A stretch of DNA of 64,000 nt, from positions 17,421,201-17,485,200 of the forward strand of contig NC_092670.1 of NCBI RefSeq assembly GCF_964355755.1. The letters run 5' to 3'. How positions within the stretch are numbered: position 1 is the stretch's first letter; each line of letters opens with the position of its first letter. The notes under the pieces are model-generated. The model searched no databases and was not told the DNA's origin. It saw only the letters and a list, made by a program, of their open reading frames with translations. The position numbers and the translations under genes are program-made. Positions 33,352 to 45,748 of the stretch are shown piece by piece. This DNA is from Antedon mediterranea (taxonomy: Eukaryota; Echinodermata; Crinoidea; Comatulida; Antedonidae).

Positions 33352-35488
33352 TTATAGAAATGTGTTTGCAAATATAAAGGCCTTCATCAAATTGTGTAAT
33401 GTTGGTTATAACAAGACGATAATTGTGTGTTACCTTGTCAAACTTGAGTCCGTATGAATCTTTAAATGATGCAACAACACTATCGTTAATACTGACTTTA
33501 GTCTCCGCAGTTGTACCATTGCTGACATAATACCATTCTACGTCATGATCGTCTGTATTTCCAACTTCGCAATCTAAAACAGCATTTTTTCCAACATTAA
33601 ATGTTAATGTAATTCGTGATGATTGGGTTTTTGACAAACAATTATAGAATAACCCCAAAATTATGTAGAGGTAAACTGCTTTACCAGTGAAAGCCATGAT
33701 ACAAAAATTAATGGTTGTTTCTTCTTCCGAGTAGATGTAGAACTAAACAAAATTCGCTTAACGTTTTTATTTTGTTTCGAGTTTCGAAATATTAGAAATT
33801 ACAGTTATTTATTTATAGACAACTTTAATTATGCAATAATTCACCTATTGTTGAATGACCAATAGAGTATAAGCGCGTCATGATTCTCATTGTAATTGAA
33901 ATGTAGAAAAACTTATAATAAATTTGTCGTTAACACAATAACAAACAATGTTAGGCCAAATCAATTGAAAACAATATTGCTCTTTTATTCATTTGTATGC
34001 GGTATTGATTGATCAAGTGGTTAAATCAATTTTTTCGATTTACATTTGTTTTAAATAATTGGCCCCACTCTAGACTCTGGGAAAAATCCCAACAACGTTA
34101 AATTCGAGTTATCTTATAGGCCTACTTGATAACATTTTGTCTTTCATAGAACATTATATTTGTTTATATCTATAGTATTGAAAAATCTTATTATTGTCTT
34201 TGAAAGTTTTAGATGTCAGATAATAAATATTGTATATCTATAATCTTAAATCAATCTAGATTTAAAAACCTTAGTTGTACTTCTACCTCTTCTGTAATGT
34301 TCATCTGTTTTCCACTTTTGTGTTTATATTCTCAACTTTTATAGACACTTTTTAAGCCTACAGGTTTTAAAAAATTATATATATTATAACGGTTTTAGTC
34401 AAACGTCGTGTGTGGCAACCTTTATCTTGATTTTCTTGATTATAGTCTATATCAACAAACAAATTATCATCCTTTTCAGTTTCGCAATCATCGATACCAT
34501 CCTAACACAATTATAAATTCTATGAGAACAAGCTTTCACATTGTGATCGTCACTAACGGTTCCGGTTCCAACTTTTTACTACTGTAGTAAATAAATGGTT
34601 ATATTTATTGGCCACGTACATGATAAGTAGATCTACATTATAAAGTATTTTATATTGTTATTTAATAAAACAAAAAAAATGGAGTTACTATGCAAACAAC
34701 AGTGTTACTTTGATTATGAGTTTGCAGCAATAATGACGGAAAACACCTTTAAAAAGAGATTATCAATACATATATAGTTTGTTTCATCGTGTTAGTATGT
34801 AATATACAAAACGTATGATGGTTATCTATAGGCAGATAACTGAAAAAGTTACCAACCACCTATCGATCCATCAATTAATAAAGTTGTATTTTTTTTCTTT
34901 TTAAAGATTTGTCAGGCGTTTACTAGGAAACTGATCCGTGAAACCTAAAAGCTACCAAAATCGGAACAAAACCCACATACCATTCCGTTTACCATCAATA
35001 CCAATCACCTTTGTAACTCTTATTTTTATACTTTTCTATTTAAATGTTAACATTTTATAATTATGGAAAAATTTAGGCCTACAAACATATAATATATATT
35101 AGCTTAAAATAAGATGAAATTAATTTATATTTTCGAACTTGAAATTCGTTCATAATTTTCCCTTCACCTTCTATTATGGGACTATAAGGGAGATGCAAGA
35201 ATCAACGGCGCAGATCCGTTTGGGGGACGTATAACAACAATCAAATACTTTGCGAGTAACTTTAGGCTGGGCCCCCCGGCTCTTTGAGTAACTTATAGGT
35301 CGTTTCAATCGATTTGTGAGCACATAAAAATTAAAGAATACAATTATTTTGGGTTACGCTCTTTTTAGACACTAGTCCTGATGCGCCATTGGTATTCACT
35401 CAAAATCTAGTCTTCTTAGATACTGTATTTTCTGAAATTTCATACGATATGTCGATAGAAGTCTTGCTTTCTATTTCATTTCAACAAT

Positions 35489-36676
35489 TTAATGATTTTG
35501 CTGTTGAAAAGTGAGGGGCACTAAAGAATATGTGGGGAACACGTCCCCCAGACCCCCCACCCCGGGATCTGAGCTGCAATTTATACTGTTTTTAGTATAT
35601 ATTATAATGGAAACGAAGACAGCGGACACAACTACCAACCCTCCAACGATAAGTGCTAAATAAAGAGGAGAAAATCTGTTTGTCGTACTTTTGACACTTA
35701 ATTCAACGGTATGACTAGCTTCACCAACATCGTTTTTAGCTTGGAACTTAATTGTGACACCGTTGTCATTTGCCGTCAGTTTTTTGTTGTTGGAAAGATG
35801 AGTAATCCCTTGACTTTGAACTACTTCGGCGTTGCTGCAAACTATGCTCTCTATTATTTCATCATTCCGAAAACATTCCCAGGTTACTTCTGCCGTGGGG
35901 TTAGCCGACACATTTATTGGTATGTCTAGATAATCCCCTACGTCGTATTCTATCGTATGAGACATCTCAAAGTGTGGTCGATACTGAACGTTAAGTCGCA
36001 TCGAACAAGACAGCGTTTTTGGAATAAGATCATGCGTCAGCGAACACTTAAAGCTGGTCATTTCACGTGTTGCGTTTATTGGCAAAGTAGCTATACTATC
36101 TTGAATTCCATTGGGACGTAGGCGGATCTCTTTCGCAATTGAATGTGTGGTAGGCCTACCCACCTCCACCATCCAGATTTCAACACTTCCTGCAATGTCA
36201 CCAATGGTGACATTGCACGACAACGTGACAGTCTCACCTTCTGAAACATCAGGCCTATCTATACCACATAACAAATCTGGAACATTCACGACATCGACGT
36301 CTATTTCCACTACATGAGATGTTAAACCCGTTATAGAAATGTGTTTGCAAATATAAAGGCCTTCATCAAATTGTGTAATGTTGGTTATAACAAGACGATA
36401 ATTGTGTGTTACCTTGTCAAACTTGAGTCCGTATGAATCTTTAAATGATGCAACAACACTATCGTTAATACTGACTTTAGTCTCCGCAGTTGTACCATTG
36501 CTGACATAATACCATTCTACGTCATGATCGTCTGTATTTCCAACTTCGCAATCTAAAACAGCATTTTTTCCAACATTAAATGTTAATGTAATTCGTGATG
36601 ATTGGGTTTTTGACAAACAATTATAGAATAACCCCAAAATTATGTAGAGGTAAACTGCTTTACCAGTGAAAGCCAT
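35489..36676 (-). CDS. Ig-receptor copy D: intronless three-Ig, single-TM surface protein
   Basis: A 395-codon frame whose protein is identical to copy B, including the repeat-derived C-terminal tail. The upstream promoter and downstream spacer are nearly identical to those of B as well. It lies 2,979 bp upstream (in map terms, to the right) of copy C. Such identity means very recent duplication, gene conversion or an assembly duplication. Confidence 0.88.
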   Translation of the reverse strand: MAFTGKAVYLYIILGLFYNCLSKTQSSRITLTFNVGKNAVLDCEVGNTDDHDVEWYYVSNGTTAETKVSINDSVVASFKDSYGLKFDKVTHNYRLVITNITQFDEGLYICKHISITGLTSHVVEIDVDVVNVPDLLCGIDRPDVSEGETVTLSCNVTIGDIAGSVEIWMVEVGRPTTHSIAKEIRLRPNGIQDSIATLPINATREMTSFKCSLTHDLIPKTLSCSMRLNVQYRPHFEMSHTIEYDVGDYLDIPINVSANPTAEVTWECFRNDEIIESIVCSNAEVVQSQGITHLSNNKKLTANDNGVTIKFQAKNDVGEASHTVELSVKSTTNRFSPLYLALIVGGLVVVSAVFVSIIIYTKNSINCSSDPGVGGLGDVFPTYSLVPLTFQQQNH

Positions 36677-37740
36677 GATACAAAAATTAATGGTTGTTTC
36701 TTCTTCCGAGTAGATGTAGAACTAAACAAAATTCGCTTAACGTTTTTATTTTGTTTCGAGTTTCGAAATATTAGAAATTACAGTTATTTATTTATAGACA
36801 ACTTTAATTATGCAATAATTCACCTATTGTTGAATGACCAATAGAGTATAAGCGCGTCATGATTCTCATTGTAATTGAAATGTAGAAAAACTTATAATAA
36901 ATTTGTCGTTAACACAATAACAAACAATGTTAGGCCAAATCAATTGAAAACAATATTGCTCTTTTATTCATTTGTATGCGGTATTGATTGATCAAGTGGT
37001 TAAATCAATTTTTTCGATTTACATTTGTTTTAAATAATTGGCCCCACTCTAGACTCTGGGAAAAATCCCAACAACGTTAAATTCGAGTTATCTTATAGGC
37101 CTACTTGATAACATTTTGTCTTTCATAGAACATTATATTTGTTTATATCTATAGTATTGAAAAATCTTATTATTGTCTTTGAAAGTTTTAGATGTCAGAT
37201 AATAAATATTGTATATCTATAATCTTAAATCAATCTAGATTTAAAAACCTTAGTTGTACTTCTACCTCTTCTGTAATGTTCATCTGTTTTCCACTTTTGT
37301 GTTTATATTCTCAACTTTTATAGACACTTTTTAAGCCTACAGGTTTTAAAAAATTATATATATTATAACGGTTTTAGTCAAACGTCGTGTGTGGCAACCT
37401 TTATCTTGATTTTCTTGATTATAGTCTATATCAACAAACAAATTATCATCCTTTTCAGTTTCGCAATCATCGATACCATCCTTACACAATTATAAATTCT
37501 ATGAGAACAAGCTTTCACATTGTACTCGTCACTAACGGTTCCGGTTTCAACTTCTTACTACTGTAGTAGCCTAAATAAATGGTTATTTTTATTGGCCACG
37601 TACATGATAAGTAGATCTACATTATAAAGTAGTTTATATTGTTATTTAATAAAACAAAAAAATGGAGTTACTATGCAAAAAGAATGTGTTATACTTTGAT
37701 TATGAGTTTGCAGCAACAATGACGGAAACACTTTTTAAAA

Positions 37741-38309
37741 AGTGATTATCAATAAAGCCGGCCGACACGACCGTAACTTAAATTTTAACACAACGCAACA
37801 GCAGTGCCACATTCCCCAACCCCTCCAAATTAAACATTGCATGCAAAGCTCTGATTTGCTGTGCACTTTTTATAAGTTTATTACGTATTATCGCAGTGCA
37901 GCGTTGTTATACCTTTGTAATTTAGTTTTATACTTTTCTTCAAAAAATGTAATATTTTATAATTATTCTGCTCTATTTACAGTTTATGACAGTAGGCCTA
38001 CAAGCATATGATATTAGCTTAAAATAAGATGAAATAAAACAATTTCTAATTATAATACACATAATAATATTTATATTTCATTTGATAATAACATGGCAAA
38101 TATTAAGGAATATTGTTCAATAATAATGAAAACTGCTATAAAAATCTATACAATTTAATTTTACCTAATAAAACTGGAAACTTCTTCATTCAAAAAATAT
38201 TGATAATCATAATCCAAACAATTTACTGACTTTCCTTATATCAAAGGAATATTCTAATTCAGTTTCGATTGATTTCTACCAAGGTAGGCCTACTGAGTAA
38301 TTAACTGTA
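37741..38309. other. Junction between the near-identical units and the diverged Ig copies
   Basis: Spacer homology to the other units ends near 37745 (AAAAAGTGATTATCAATAAA). A short unrelated stretch follows to about 37905, then spacer homology resumes (TTATACTTTTCTTC, ACATTTTATAATTATTCTGC) towards copy E. No gene. Confidence 0.5.
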
Positions 38310-39469
38310 TTAAATCCGCTGTATTAAATCCATGTTATCTATTATTATGTATCTCCGAATTAACTGTTCTATAAAGTTTACTCCATGGGTAATTACATAT
38401 CCTATAATGCAAGCCAAACAACAGGACACAACCATCAACCAACCGACTTGTATTACTAAATTAAAAAGAGCATATCTGTTAGTCGTACTTTTGACATTTA
38501 ATTCAACGGTATGACTAGCTCCACCAACATCATTTTTAGCTTGAAACTTAATTGTGATACCGTTGTCATTTGCCCTCAGTTTTTGTTTGTTGGAAAAATG
38601 AGTAATCTCTTGACTTTGAACTAGTTCAGCTTTGCTGCAAACTATGCTCTCTATTATTTCACCATTCCGCAAACAGTTCCAGGTTACTTTTGCCGTGGGG
38701 TTAGCCGACACATTTATTAGTATATGTCTAAATAATCCCCTACGTCGTATTCTATCGTATGAGACAGCTCAAATTGTGGTCGATACTGAACGTTAAGTCG
38801 TATCGAACAAGACAGCGTTTCTGGAATTAGATCATGCGTCAGCGAACAGTTAAAGCTGGTCATTTCACGTGTTGCGTTTATTGGCAAAGTAGCTATACTC
38901 CTTTCTTGAAGTCCATATAGGATCGCTTTTGCAATTGGCTGTTTGGTATCCACCATCCATATTTCGACACTTCCTGCAATGCCACCAATGGTGGCATTGC
39001 AGGACAACGTGACAGTCTCACCTTCTGAAACATCAGGCCTATCTATACCACATAACAAATCTGGAACATTCACGACATCGACGTATATTTCCACTACATG
39101 AGATGTTAAACCCGTTTTAGAAATGTGTTTGCAAATGTAAAGGCCTTCATCCAATTGTGTAATTTTGATTATAACAAGACGATAATTTTCCGCCGTGTCA
39201 AACTCAATTTGGTATAAATCTTTAAATTTTGCAACAACACTATCGTTAATACTGATTTTAGTCTCCGCAGTTGTACCATTACTGGCATCAAAATACCATT
39301 CTACGCCATACTCGTCTGCGCTTCCAAGTTTGCAATCTAAAACAGCGTTTTTATTTCCAACAATTAATGGCAATGTAACTCGTGATGATTCGGTTATTGA
39401 CAAACAAGAGAATAACCCCAAAATTATGTACAGGTAAACTGTTTTACCAATGAAAGCCATGATACACAA
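38310..39469 (-). pseudogene. Ig-receptor copy E, frameshifted
   Basis: Residues 1-250 follow the family plan (signal peptide, Ig1 with AVLDCKLG and GLYICKH, Ig2 with VTLSCNA and TSFNCS). At the start of Ig3 a 2-bp gain near 38717-38725 turns the family's GDYLDIPINV into GDYLDIY followed by a stop. The remaining Ig3 and TM segment continue in another frame (38711-38310), ending in a longer tail (VITHGVNFIEQLIRRYIIID) than copies A-D. As read, the product would be secreted and lack Ig3. It is more diverged from A-D than they are from one another, so it belongs to an older layer of the array. Confidence 0.85.
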
Positions 39470-40263
39470 CGTAGTTGTTTCTGAGTCAAAACGCTAAACA
39501 AAATTTGTTTATGATTTCATTTTAAGTTGCGTATTTATTTTTAATACATTTTCAATCGAAGTATTATACATTTTGACAGTTGTAGTATTTATAGAACACA
39601 TTTTATGCAATAATGCATCTATTGTTGAATGAACCAATAGAGTATAAGCGCGTCATGATTCTCATTGTAATTGAAATGTAGAAAAGCATTGTTTTACTGG
39701 TAGGACGTGTTACATAAATTGGTCGTGAACACATAACAAACAATGTTAAACCAAAATCAATTGAAAACAATATTGCTCTTTAATTCATTCGTATGCGGTA
39801 TTGATTGATCAAGTGGTTAAATCAATTTTTTCACTTTACATGTTTTTTTTTTTAATTGGCCCCACTCTAGACTCTGGGAAAAATACCAACAACGTTAAAT
39901 TCGAGTTATCTTATAGGCCTACTTGATAACATTCTGTGCGACACTGTCTTTCATAGAACATTATATTTGTTTAGATATATAGTATTGAAAAATCTTATTA
40001 TTGTTTTTGAAAGTTTTAGATGTCAGATAATAAATATTGTATATCTATAATCTTAAATCAATCTAGATTTAAAAACCTTAGTTGTACTTCTATCTATATA
40101 ATTTAATTTTCCCTAATAACACTGGAAACTTCTTCATTCAAAAATATTGATAATCGATAATCCAAACAAATTACTGACTTTCCTTATATCAAAAGAACAT
40201 TCTAATTCAATTTCGATTGATTTCTACTAAGGTAGGCTATACTGAGTAATACCTAAATTTAGC

Positions 40264-41478
40264 CTAATTATAGGCGCGACCTACTGTATTAAATCCACTG
40301 AACGCATGATTCATGTTATCTATTATTATGTATCTCCGAATTAACTGTTCTATAAAGTTTACTCCATGGCTAATTAATTGTCCTATAATGTAAGCCAAGC
40401 AACAGGGCACAACTACCAACCAACCGACTTGTATTACTAAATTTAAAGGAGCATATATGTTAGTCGTACTTTTGACACTTAATTCAACGGTATGACTAGC
40501 TTCACCAACATCATTTTTAGCTTGAAACTTAATTGTGAGGCCGTTGTCACTTCTTGCCGTCAGTTTTTGTTTGTTGGAAAAATGAGTAATCCCTTGACTC
40601 TGAACTAGTTCAGCGTTGCTGCAAACCATGCTCTCTATGATTTCATCATTCAGAAAACATTTCCAGGTTACTTCTGCCGTGGGGTTAGCCGACACATTTA
40701 TTGGTATGTCTAGATAATCCCCTACGTCGTATTCTATCGTATGAGACATCTCAAATTGTGGTCGATACTGAACGTTAAGTTGTATCGAACAAGACAGCGT
40801 TTTTGGAATAAGATCATGCGTCAGCTAACAGTTAAAGCTGGTCATTTCACGTGTTGCGTTTATTGGCAAAGTAGCTATACTCCTTTCTTGAAGGCCATTG
40901 GGACGTAGGATCGCTTTTGCAATTGGCTGTTTGGTATCCACCATCCGTACTTCGACACTTCCTGCAATGCCACCAATGGTGACATTGCACGTGGTGACAT
41001 TGCACGACAACGTGACAGTCTCACCTTCTGAAACATCAGGCTTAGGCTTATCTATACCACATAACAAATCTGGAACATTCACGACATTCACGTATATTTC
41101 CACTACATGAGATGTTAAACCCGTTTTAGATTTTTTTTTGCAGATGTAAAGACCTTCATAAAATTGTGTAATTTTGGTTATAACAAGACGATAATTGTCC
41201 GCCGTGTCAAACTCTATTTGGTATAAATGTTCAAATTTTGCAACAACACTATAGTTAATACTGATTTCAGTCTCCGCAGTTGTACCATTACTGGCATCAA
41301 AATACCATTCTACGCCATACTCGTCTGAGCTTCCAAGTTTGCAATCTAAAACAGCGTTTTTATTTCCAACAATTAATGTCAATGTAACTCGTGATGATTC
41401 GGTTATTGAAAAACAAGAGAATAACCCCAAAATTATGTAGAGGTAAACTGCTTTACCAATGAAAGCCATGATACACAA
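40264..41478 (-). pseudogene. Ig-receptor copy F, nonsense mutation in Ig2
   Basis: One frame from 41478 to 40264, broken only by a TAG at 40825-40827 where the other copies have a Ser codon (TCG) after TSFNC. Ig1 also shows decay (EGLYICKKKSK, with Y replacing D before it). Ig2 carries a 15-bp in-frame tandem duplication (CNVTTCNVT). The tail is long and E-like (SHGVNFIEQLIRRYIIID). Ig2 shares the IAKAILRPNGLQERS form with copy A. A truncated secreted product is conceivable but unsupported. Confidence 0.85.
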
Positions 41479-42089
41479 CGTGGTTGTTTCTTCTTCAGAG
41501 TAGATATAGACTGGAACTAAAAAAAATCGCTTAACGTTTTTATTTTGTTTCGATTTTCGAAATATTAGAAATTACAGTTATTTATTTATAGACAACTTTA
41601 ATTGCGCGTTAATGCACCCATTGTTGAACCAATCGAGAAGTAAGCGCGTCATGATATATTGAAATTCAAATGCGCTGCAGAAACAACATTTTTTGAATGG
41701 TAGCGTTTTATGCATTGGTGGATGACATGATATTATAATGAAATCAACCGAATTAATTGAAAATATTATTGCTCTTTTATTCATTACTACCCGATTCCCA
41801 GTGCCCCATACTACAATATTTACCAAATAGGAATATTTGGTAATAATATACAGTACGGTACCGTATCTCATCGTGTCATCTATTTTCAAAAAAACCTTCC
41901 GTACCATTTCGTATTTTAAAATTCGCTTACCTCAGCACTACAACGGATATGTAGACTTTCCAATTGATGGTCGGTCGCAACATTCACATTAACATTGGGA
42001 TCCCACATTTAAAAGAGCGTTCGGCCGGTCCTGTTTGCAGTAGGCATAATGTGGTAGTAATAGGCCTAATATAACAAAATTATTATATT
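41479..42089. other. Upstream region of copy F and spacer
   Basis: The F promoter (TTTATTTATAGAC near 41580; CCAATCGAG near 41630) is followed by AT-rich spacer with no gene. GGTCGGTCGCAACATTCACA through GGCCGGTCCTGTTTGCAG (about 41969-42035) resembles the sequence that flanks the Harbinger element on both sides (43180-43232 and 49547-49580). Confidence 0.5.
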
Positions 42090-43030
42090 TTATCTGAAAT
42101 AATATTGATTATATTCTGTGTTTCCAACTTTACAGTCTAAGAATAGCGTTCTTTCTAACAATTTAATTAAGTTTTAATGTAATTCCTAATGATGATGATG
42201 ATTTCTTCGTAATACTCTGTTTTTGTATCCTCTTTAATATTATTTTAACTCATATTTCTACTTATATTAATACCAATAACAATATCAACAATACTGAACA
42301 TTATTTATGTTAAATCATATTTTATTATGTCTATCAGTAATGCTGCAAATTATAAAGCTGAAAACAGCATAAATATAGTTATAGTTGTAGTTATAGTATA
42401 CTGTATCTACATATTTTCCCTTGTTTTGTTTAGTTATCTTTCCTTTTCTATCATACACATATATATTATAAGACATGTTTTTATATCTATAATAAATCAT
42501 AATTGTAACCTATAAGAGATTTTAATATTTTCTTAATGAATAGTTTGTAGTGTAGGCCTATAATTTCTTCTGACTAATCTCGACTCTGATAAATCATTTT
42601 AATTAAAAAAAATATGTACAGGCCTAACTTAGGCAAATATATAATTTTTTTTTTAAAGAATATAGTTTTTAATATTTCTTTGCCTCTTGTAATTTACATT
42701 ATATTATGGTGTTAACAATAGTATATAGCTAATACATTTCTTCATATTCTTCATGATTGGGTTTTTTACCCAAAAAAAAGAAAAAGATGCACAGTCTGAG
42801 TCATGGTTTTTTCTTCTTCAATAAACTAAACACAATTCGCTTACGTTTTCATTTGTTTTGAATCTTTGTAATTCGTTTCATTACACTTCAACAATCGAAT
42901 TTTTTTAAATGTTGACAGTTACCGTAGCCTAATATTTATTTATAGAAAACATTAATTGCGCATAATGCACCTATTATTGAATACAGCAGTATAAGCATGT
43001 CATGATTATTGATTTGAAATAAATTTATTT
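42090..43030 (-). pseudogene. Ig-receptor relic G
   Basis: Around 42115-42230, blocks such as TTTCCAACTTTACAGTCTAA and TTAATGTAATTCCTAATGATG match the Ig1 coding region of the other copies (AVLDC and signal-peptide neighbourhood) but are full of indels and an ATG microsatellite. At 42800-43020 the leader and promoter are recognisable (TTTTTTCTTCTTCAATAAAC, ATTCGCTTACGTTTTC, TATTTATTTATAGAAAAC, GCATAATGCACCTATTATTG, ATGTCATGATTATTG). No reading frame remains. This is the oldest visible copy. Confidence 0.6.
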
Positions 43031-43500
43031 CCATAAGAAAATATAGTAAAAAGCAATTAAAAAACAGACTTTCGTTCTAGTGTTCACCCGGGCATTTAGG
43101 CCTATAGATGCATTATTTTAACATTTTTTTTTACCTCAGCCCCAACTTTGGTTTGAGGTGGGTTTAAACTTTCCAACGCAAAATTCATATTCATACTCAT
43201 AATGGGACCTTCAAACATTTCAAAAACATTTAGGGCCTGTTTCTATTAAAAAATAAAAAAAGAACGGTTTTCTTGAAACCGGTTTCGGCAGTTGTTTATA
43301 AATAAAGATCGCGTTGCAGCTCAATTTTTACTCCCAATAAAACCGGTTCCGTCCATGTGCGTTCGTTATTAATGACGTCATTATATACCCACAATGTAGT
43401 TCGGTAGGCGGAAGTGCGATTGGATCGAGGTCATGTTTACTTTTTTCACCGGCTCATTCGCGCGGTTCTTATAAAAAAAAATTATTTGTTATTTAAAAAT

Positions 43501-45244
43501 ATGGATATCTCTACGTTATTACTATTAAGCCTATATCTGAGAAACACTACCAGATTAGGCATAGTTGAAAATACGGAGAATGAACTCTTTTTCTGGCGAC
43601 AACGTGCAAGAAGAAGAAGAAGACAGATGTTTGCAGGTGCGCTGATCATAGGGACGATGAACGATGATAACAACATGCCTAGGCGACGAGGGCTAAGATT
43701 AAGAAGGGCTAACATTGTTTCCCTCGATTGGTGGCACGAAACCGTCTGCCACCGATTTTCTGACCAGTTGTGGAAGGAAAATTTCCGAATGTCTAAAGGT
43801 GAATTTAGTATTAAAATATCAACTAAAAACACACTAGGCCTAGCCTATAGCTAGGGCCTAGCCTAGCTAGGGCCTAGGCCTACATGGTTTATAATAAATA
43901 GGCATATTTAAAATATTATTTTATGGGATTCATTATCATAGGCCTATCTAGGCCTATGCCAGGAAAGGATAAACAAGCTTAATTAACAGCCTCTTTATTA
44001 TTATTAATATTGAAAATAAGCAAGTCTTGGTTTGGATTTTTTTTCCAGAAACATTTCACATTTTGTGCAATATTCTACGGCCGTATCTGGAAAGGCAGCA
44101 AACAAATGTTGGAAATGGTATGAGTGTGGAAAAAGTGGTGGGGATGACAATTTGGCGTTTAGCTACTTGTTGCGACTTGCGCACCATTGGTAATTTGTTT
44201 GGGGTACATCGCTCAACAGTATGCAGAGCTGTTTACCAAGTGTGCCAAACTATTGTAGATGTTATGTACCATGATTACATTGTTTGGCCCACTGGTGAAC
44301 GTTTGCAGGAAACGATACAAGGATTTTCCCAAGAACATGGGTTTCCTCAATGTGGCGGTGCCATAGACGGGTCGCATATACCTATCAAAGCACCCCATAT
44401 CTCCACAGCGGATTATTATAATCGTAAAGGGTGGTATTCGATGATTCTTCAAGCAGTTGTTGATCATAAATTGAGGTAGATATTTGGCAATTTTAATGTT
44501 TTCTTATTTATTTGCATAAAGATTACGTTGCCTTTCTACTAAATACTAAATCTAATACTATGTTTTAACTGCTTGGTTACCAATTTCAGGTTTATTGATG
44601 TGAATGTTGGATGGCCAGGAAAAGTACATGACGCCCGGGTGTTTAGGAACTCCTCAATATACGAACGCGGTCAAAGAGGACAATTATTTCCACGGGTATG
44701 TACATACAGCACTGCAACTAATTAGGATTTCGACATTTTAAAAACTATGCAGTATATCTTAAAGTAGTACTGTATGTAAATGGTTCTTTCCTTATTGAAA
44801 AAGCTGTTTTGTTTTTTTTTCTTCTAGGAAGCAAGTGTAGAAATGGAGGGTATTGACATACCTGTATTTATTATAGGAGATCCAGCTTACCCTCTACTAC
44901 CTTGGCTTATGAAAGGATTCCCAGAAGGTGCAAATTTTAACAGGCAACAGAGAACCTTTAATTATCGACTGAGTAGGGCACGCATGGTTGTAGAACAAGC
45001 GTTTGGTCAACTCAAAGGTCGATGGCGTATTTTGATGCGACGGAATGATACACATGTTTCGAAGGTGCCTCTAATGGTTAGCAGTTGTTGTGTCTTGCAC
45101 AATTTCTGCATCAGCCAAAATGATGAGGTGGAACTTGAAGAAATTCATGTTAATGAAGAAAATATAAATGAAGATGACCCACTTCCAGATGCATTAGATA
45201 TTAGAACAACATTAGTCAACTATTGCAACACACATCCATTATAG
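43501..45244 (+). CDS. Harbinger transposase (HARBI1-like), four coding exons
   Basis: Exons 43501-43798, 44049-44475, 44590-44695 and 44828-45244 join in frame to 415 aa. The N-terminal part is rich in Arg (ARRRRRQ; RRRGLRLRRA). A helix-turn-helix-like stretch (TIWRLATCCDLRTIGNLFGV) precedes the DDE nuclease domain. The catalytic triad is visible as D206 in GGAIDGSHIPI, D295 in IIGDPAYPL and E333 in RARMVVEQAFGQLKGRW; NVGWPGKVHDARVFRNS is also typical. The acidic C-terminus follows CCVLHNFC. All splice sites are GT-AG. Nothing is broken, so it may be functional. This class acts with the element's Myb-like partner for nuclear import and DNA binding. Confidence 0.92.
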
Positions 45245-45629
45245 AATTATTTTATAGTTATATATAAGTTAAATACATGAAACTATTACTACTTTAAAGG
45301 CCAGGGGCGAGCAAAAAATTTCTATTGATCATACAATTCCCCTGTATGTATCATAATTACACCAGCTTGTTGAAAATAAGCACTTTTTTTCAGCGAGGGG
45401 ATGGTTCAAATTACACGGTAAAATCTTTTGTACTCAGTATATACACCATCTTTTTTCACCTTCTAGGGAGTCACCAGACATGTTAGTACATTAGGTTAAA
45501 CTACCTAACTACTGAAAAAAAGTTTTCTGGTTTTTATAGCGAACTTTTTACAAATTTTGTATTTGACCATTTTATGGGAAATTCATGTTATTTTTGTCTT
45601 GATTTCTATTACAAATATTTGATTTAATA

Positions 45630-45719
45630 ACATGCATACATTTTAATTATAATATCTGGTTAATTGTACATAATTTATGTACAATTAACCAGATATTATA
45701 TTTAAAATGTATGCATGTA
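45630..45719. repeat. Near-perfect 90-bp palindrome inside the Harbinger element
   Basis: ACATGCATACATTTTAATTA, then TAATATCTGGTTAATTGTAC, meets its reverse complement across a short centre (ATAATTTAT), ending AAATGTATGCATGT. It could be a tiny nested MITE or a cruciform-forming end of the tandem repeat region that starts just downstream. Confidence 0.85.
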
Positions 45720-45748
45720 CCTGAGCTTTAAAGTATTTCTTTGACGTG

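Larger units (their letters stand above)
29100..33697 (-). pseudogene. Ig-receptor copy C, split by a transposon
   Basis: The first 115 codons (33697-33352) match copies A, B and D: signal peptide, Ig1, and through CKHIS. The frame then runs into the inverted repeat of the element at 29945-33351 and stops after a few codons (at 33329). The rest of the gene (29944-29100), encoding the end of the Ig1-Ig2 linker, Ig2, Ig3, the TM segment and the tail, continues on the other side and matches copy B. Removing the element and one TTA copy would give a gene like B. As it stands it would encode a secreted, Ig1-only fragment at most. The insertion came after the array formed, since B and D have empty sites. 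Confidence 0.92.
23836..37490. repeat. Tandem array of Ig-gene units, period 2,979 bp
   Basis: The start codons of copies A, B, C and D are at 24329, 27308, 33697 and 36676. A to B is 2,979 bp, C to D is 2,979 bp, and B to C is 2,979 bp once the 3,407-bp insertion and its 3-bp target duplication are removed. Unit sequences are almost identical, with scattered single-base differences (for example AACTTAAAATAAATT at 24543 against AACTTATAATAAATT in B-D). Homology ends in the Ig2 part of copy A on the left and near 37490 on the right, where differences become frequent. Each unit holds one Ig gene plus a spacer with the DBF4-flank block. Confidence 0.93.

Noticed and set aside
29100-33697. Copy C read as two separate short Ig genes
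   Set aside because: The two halves join exactly into the B/D sequence when the inserted element and one TTA are taken out, so it is one interrupted gene.
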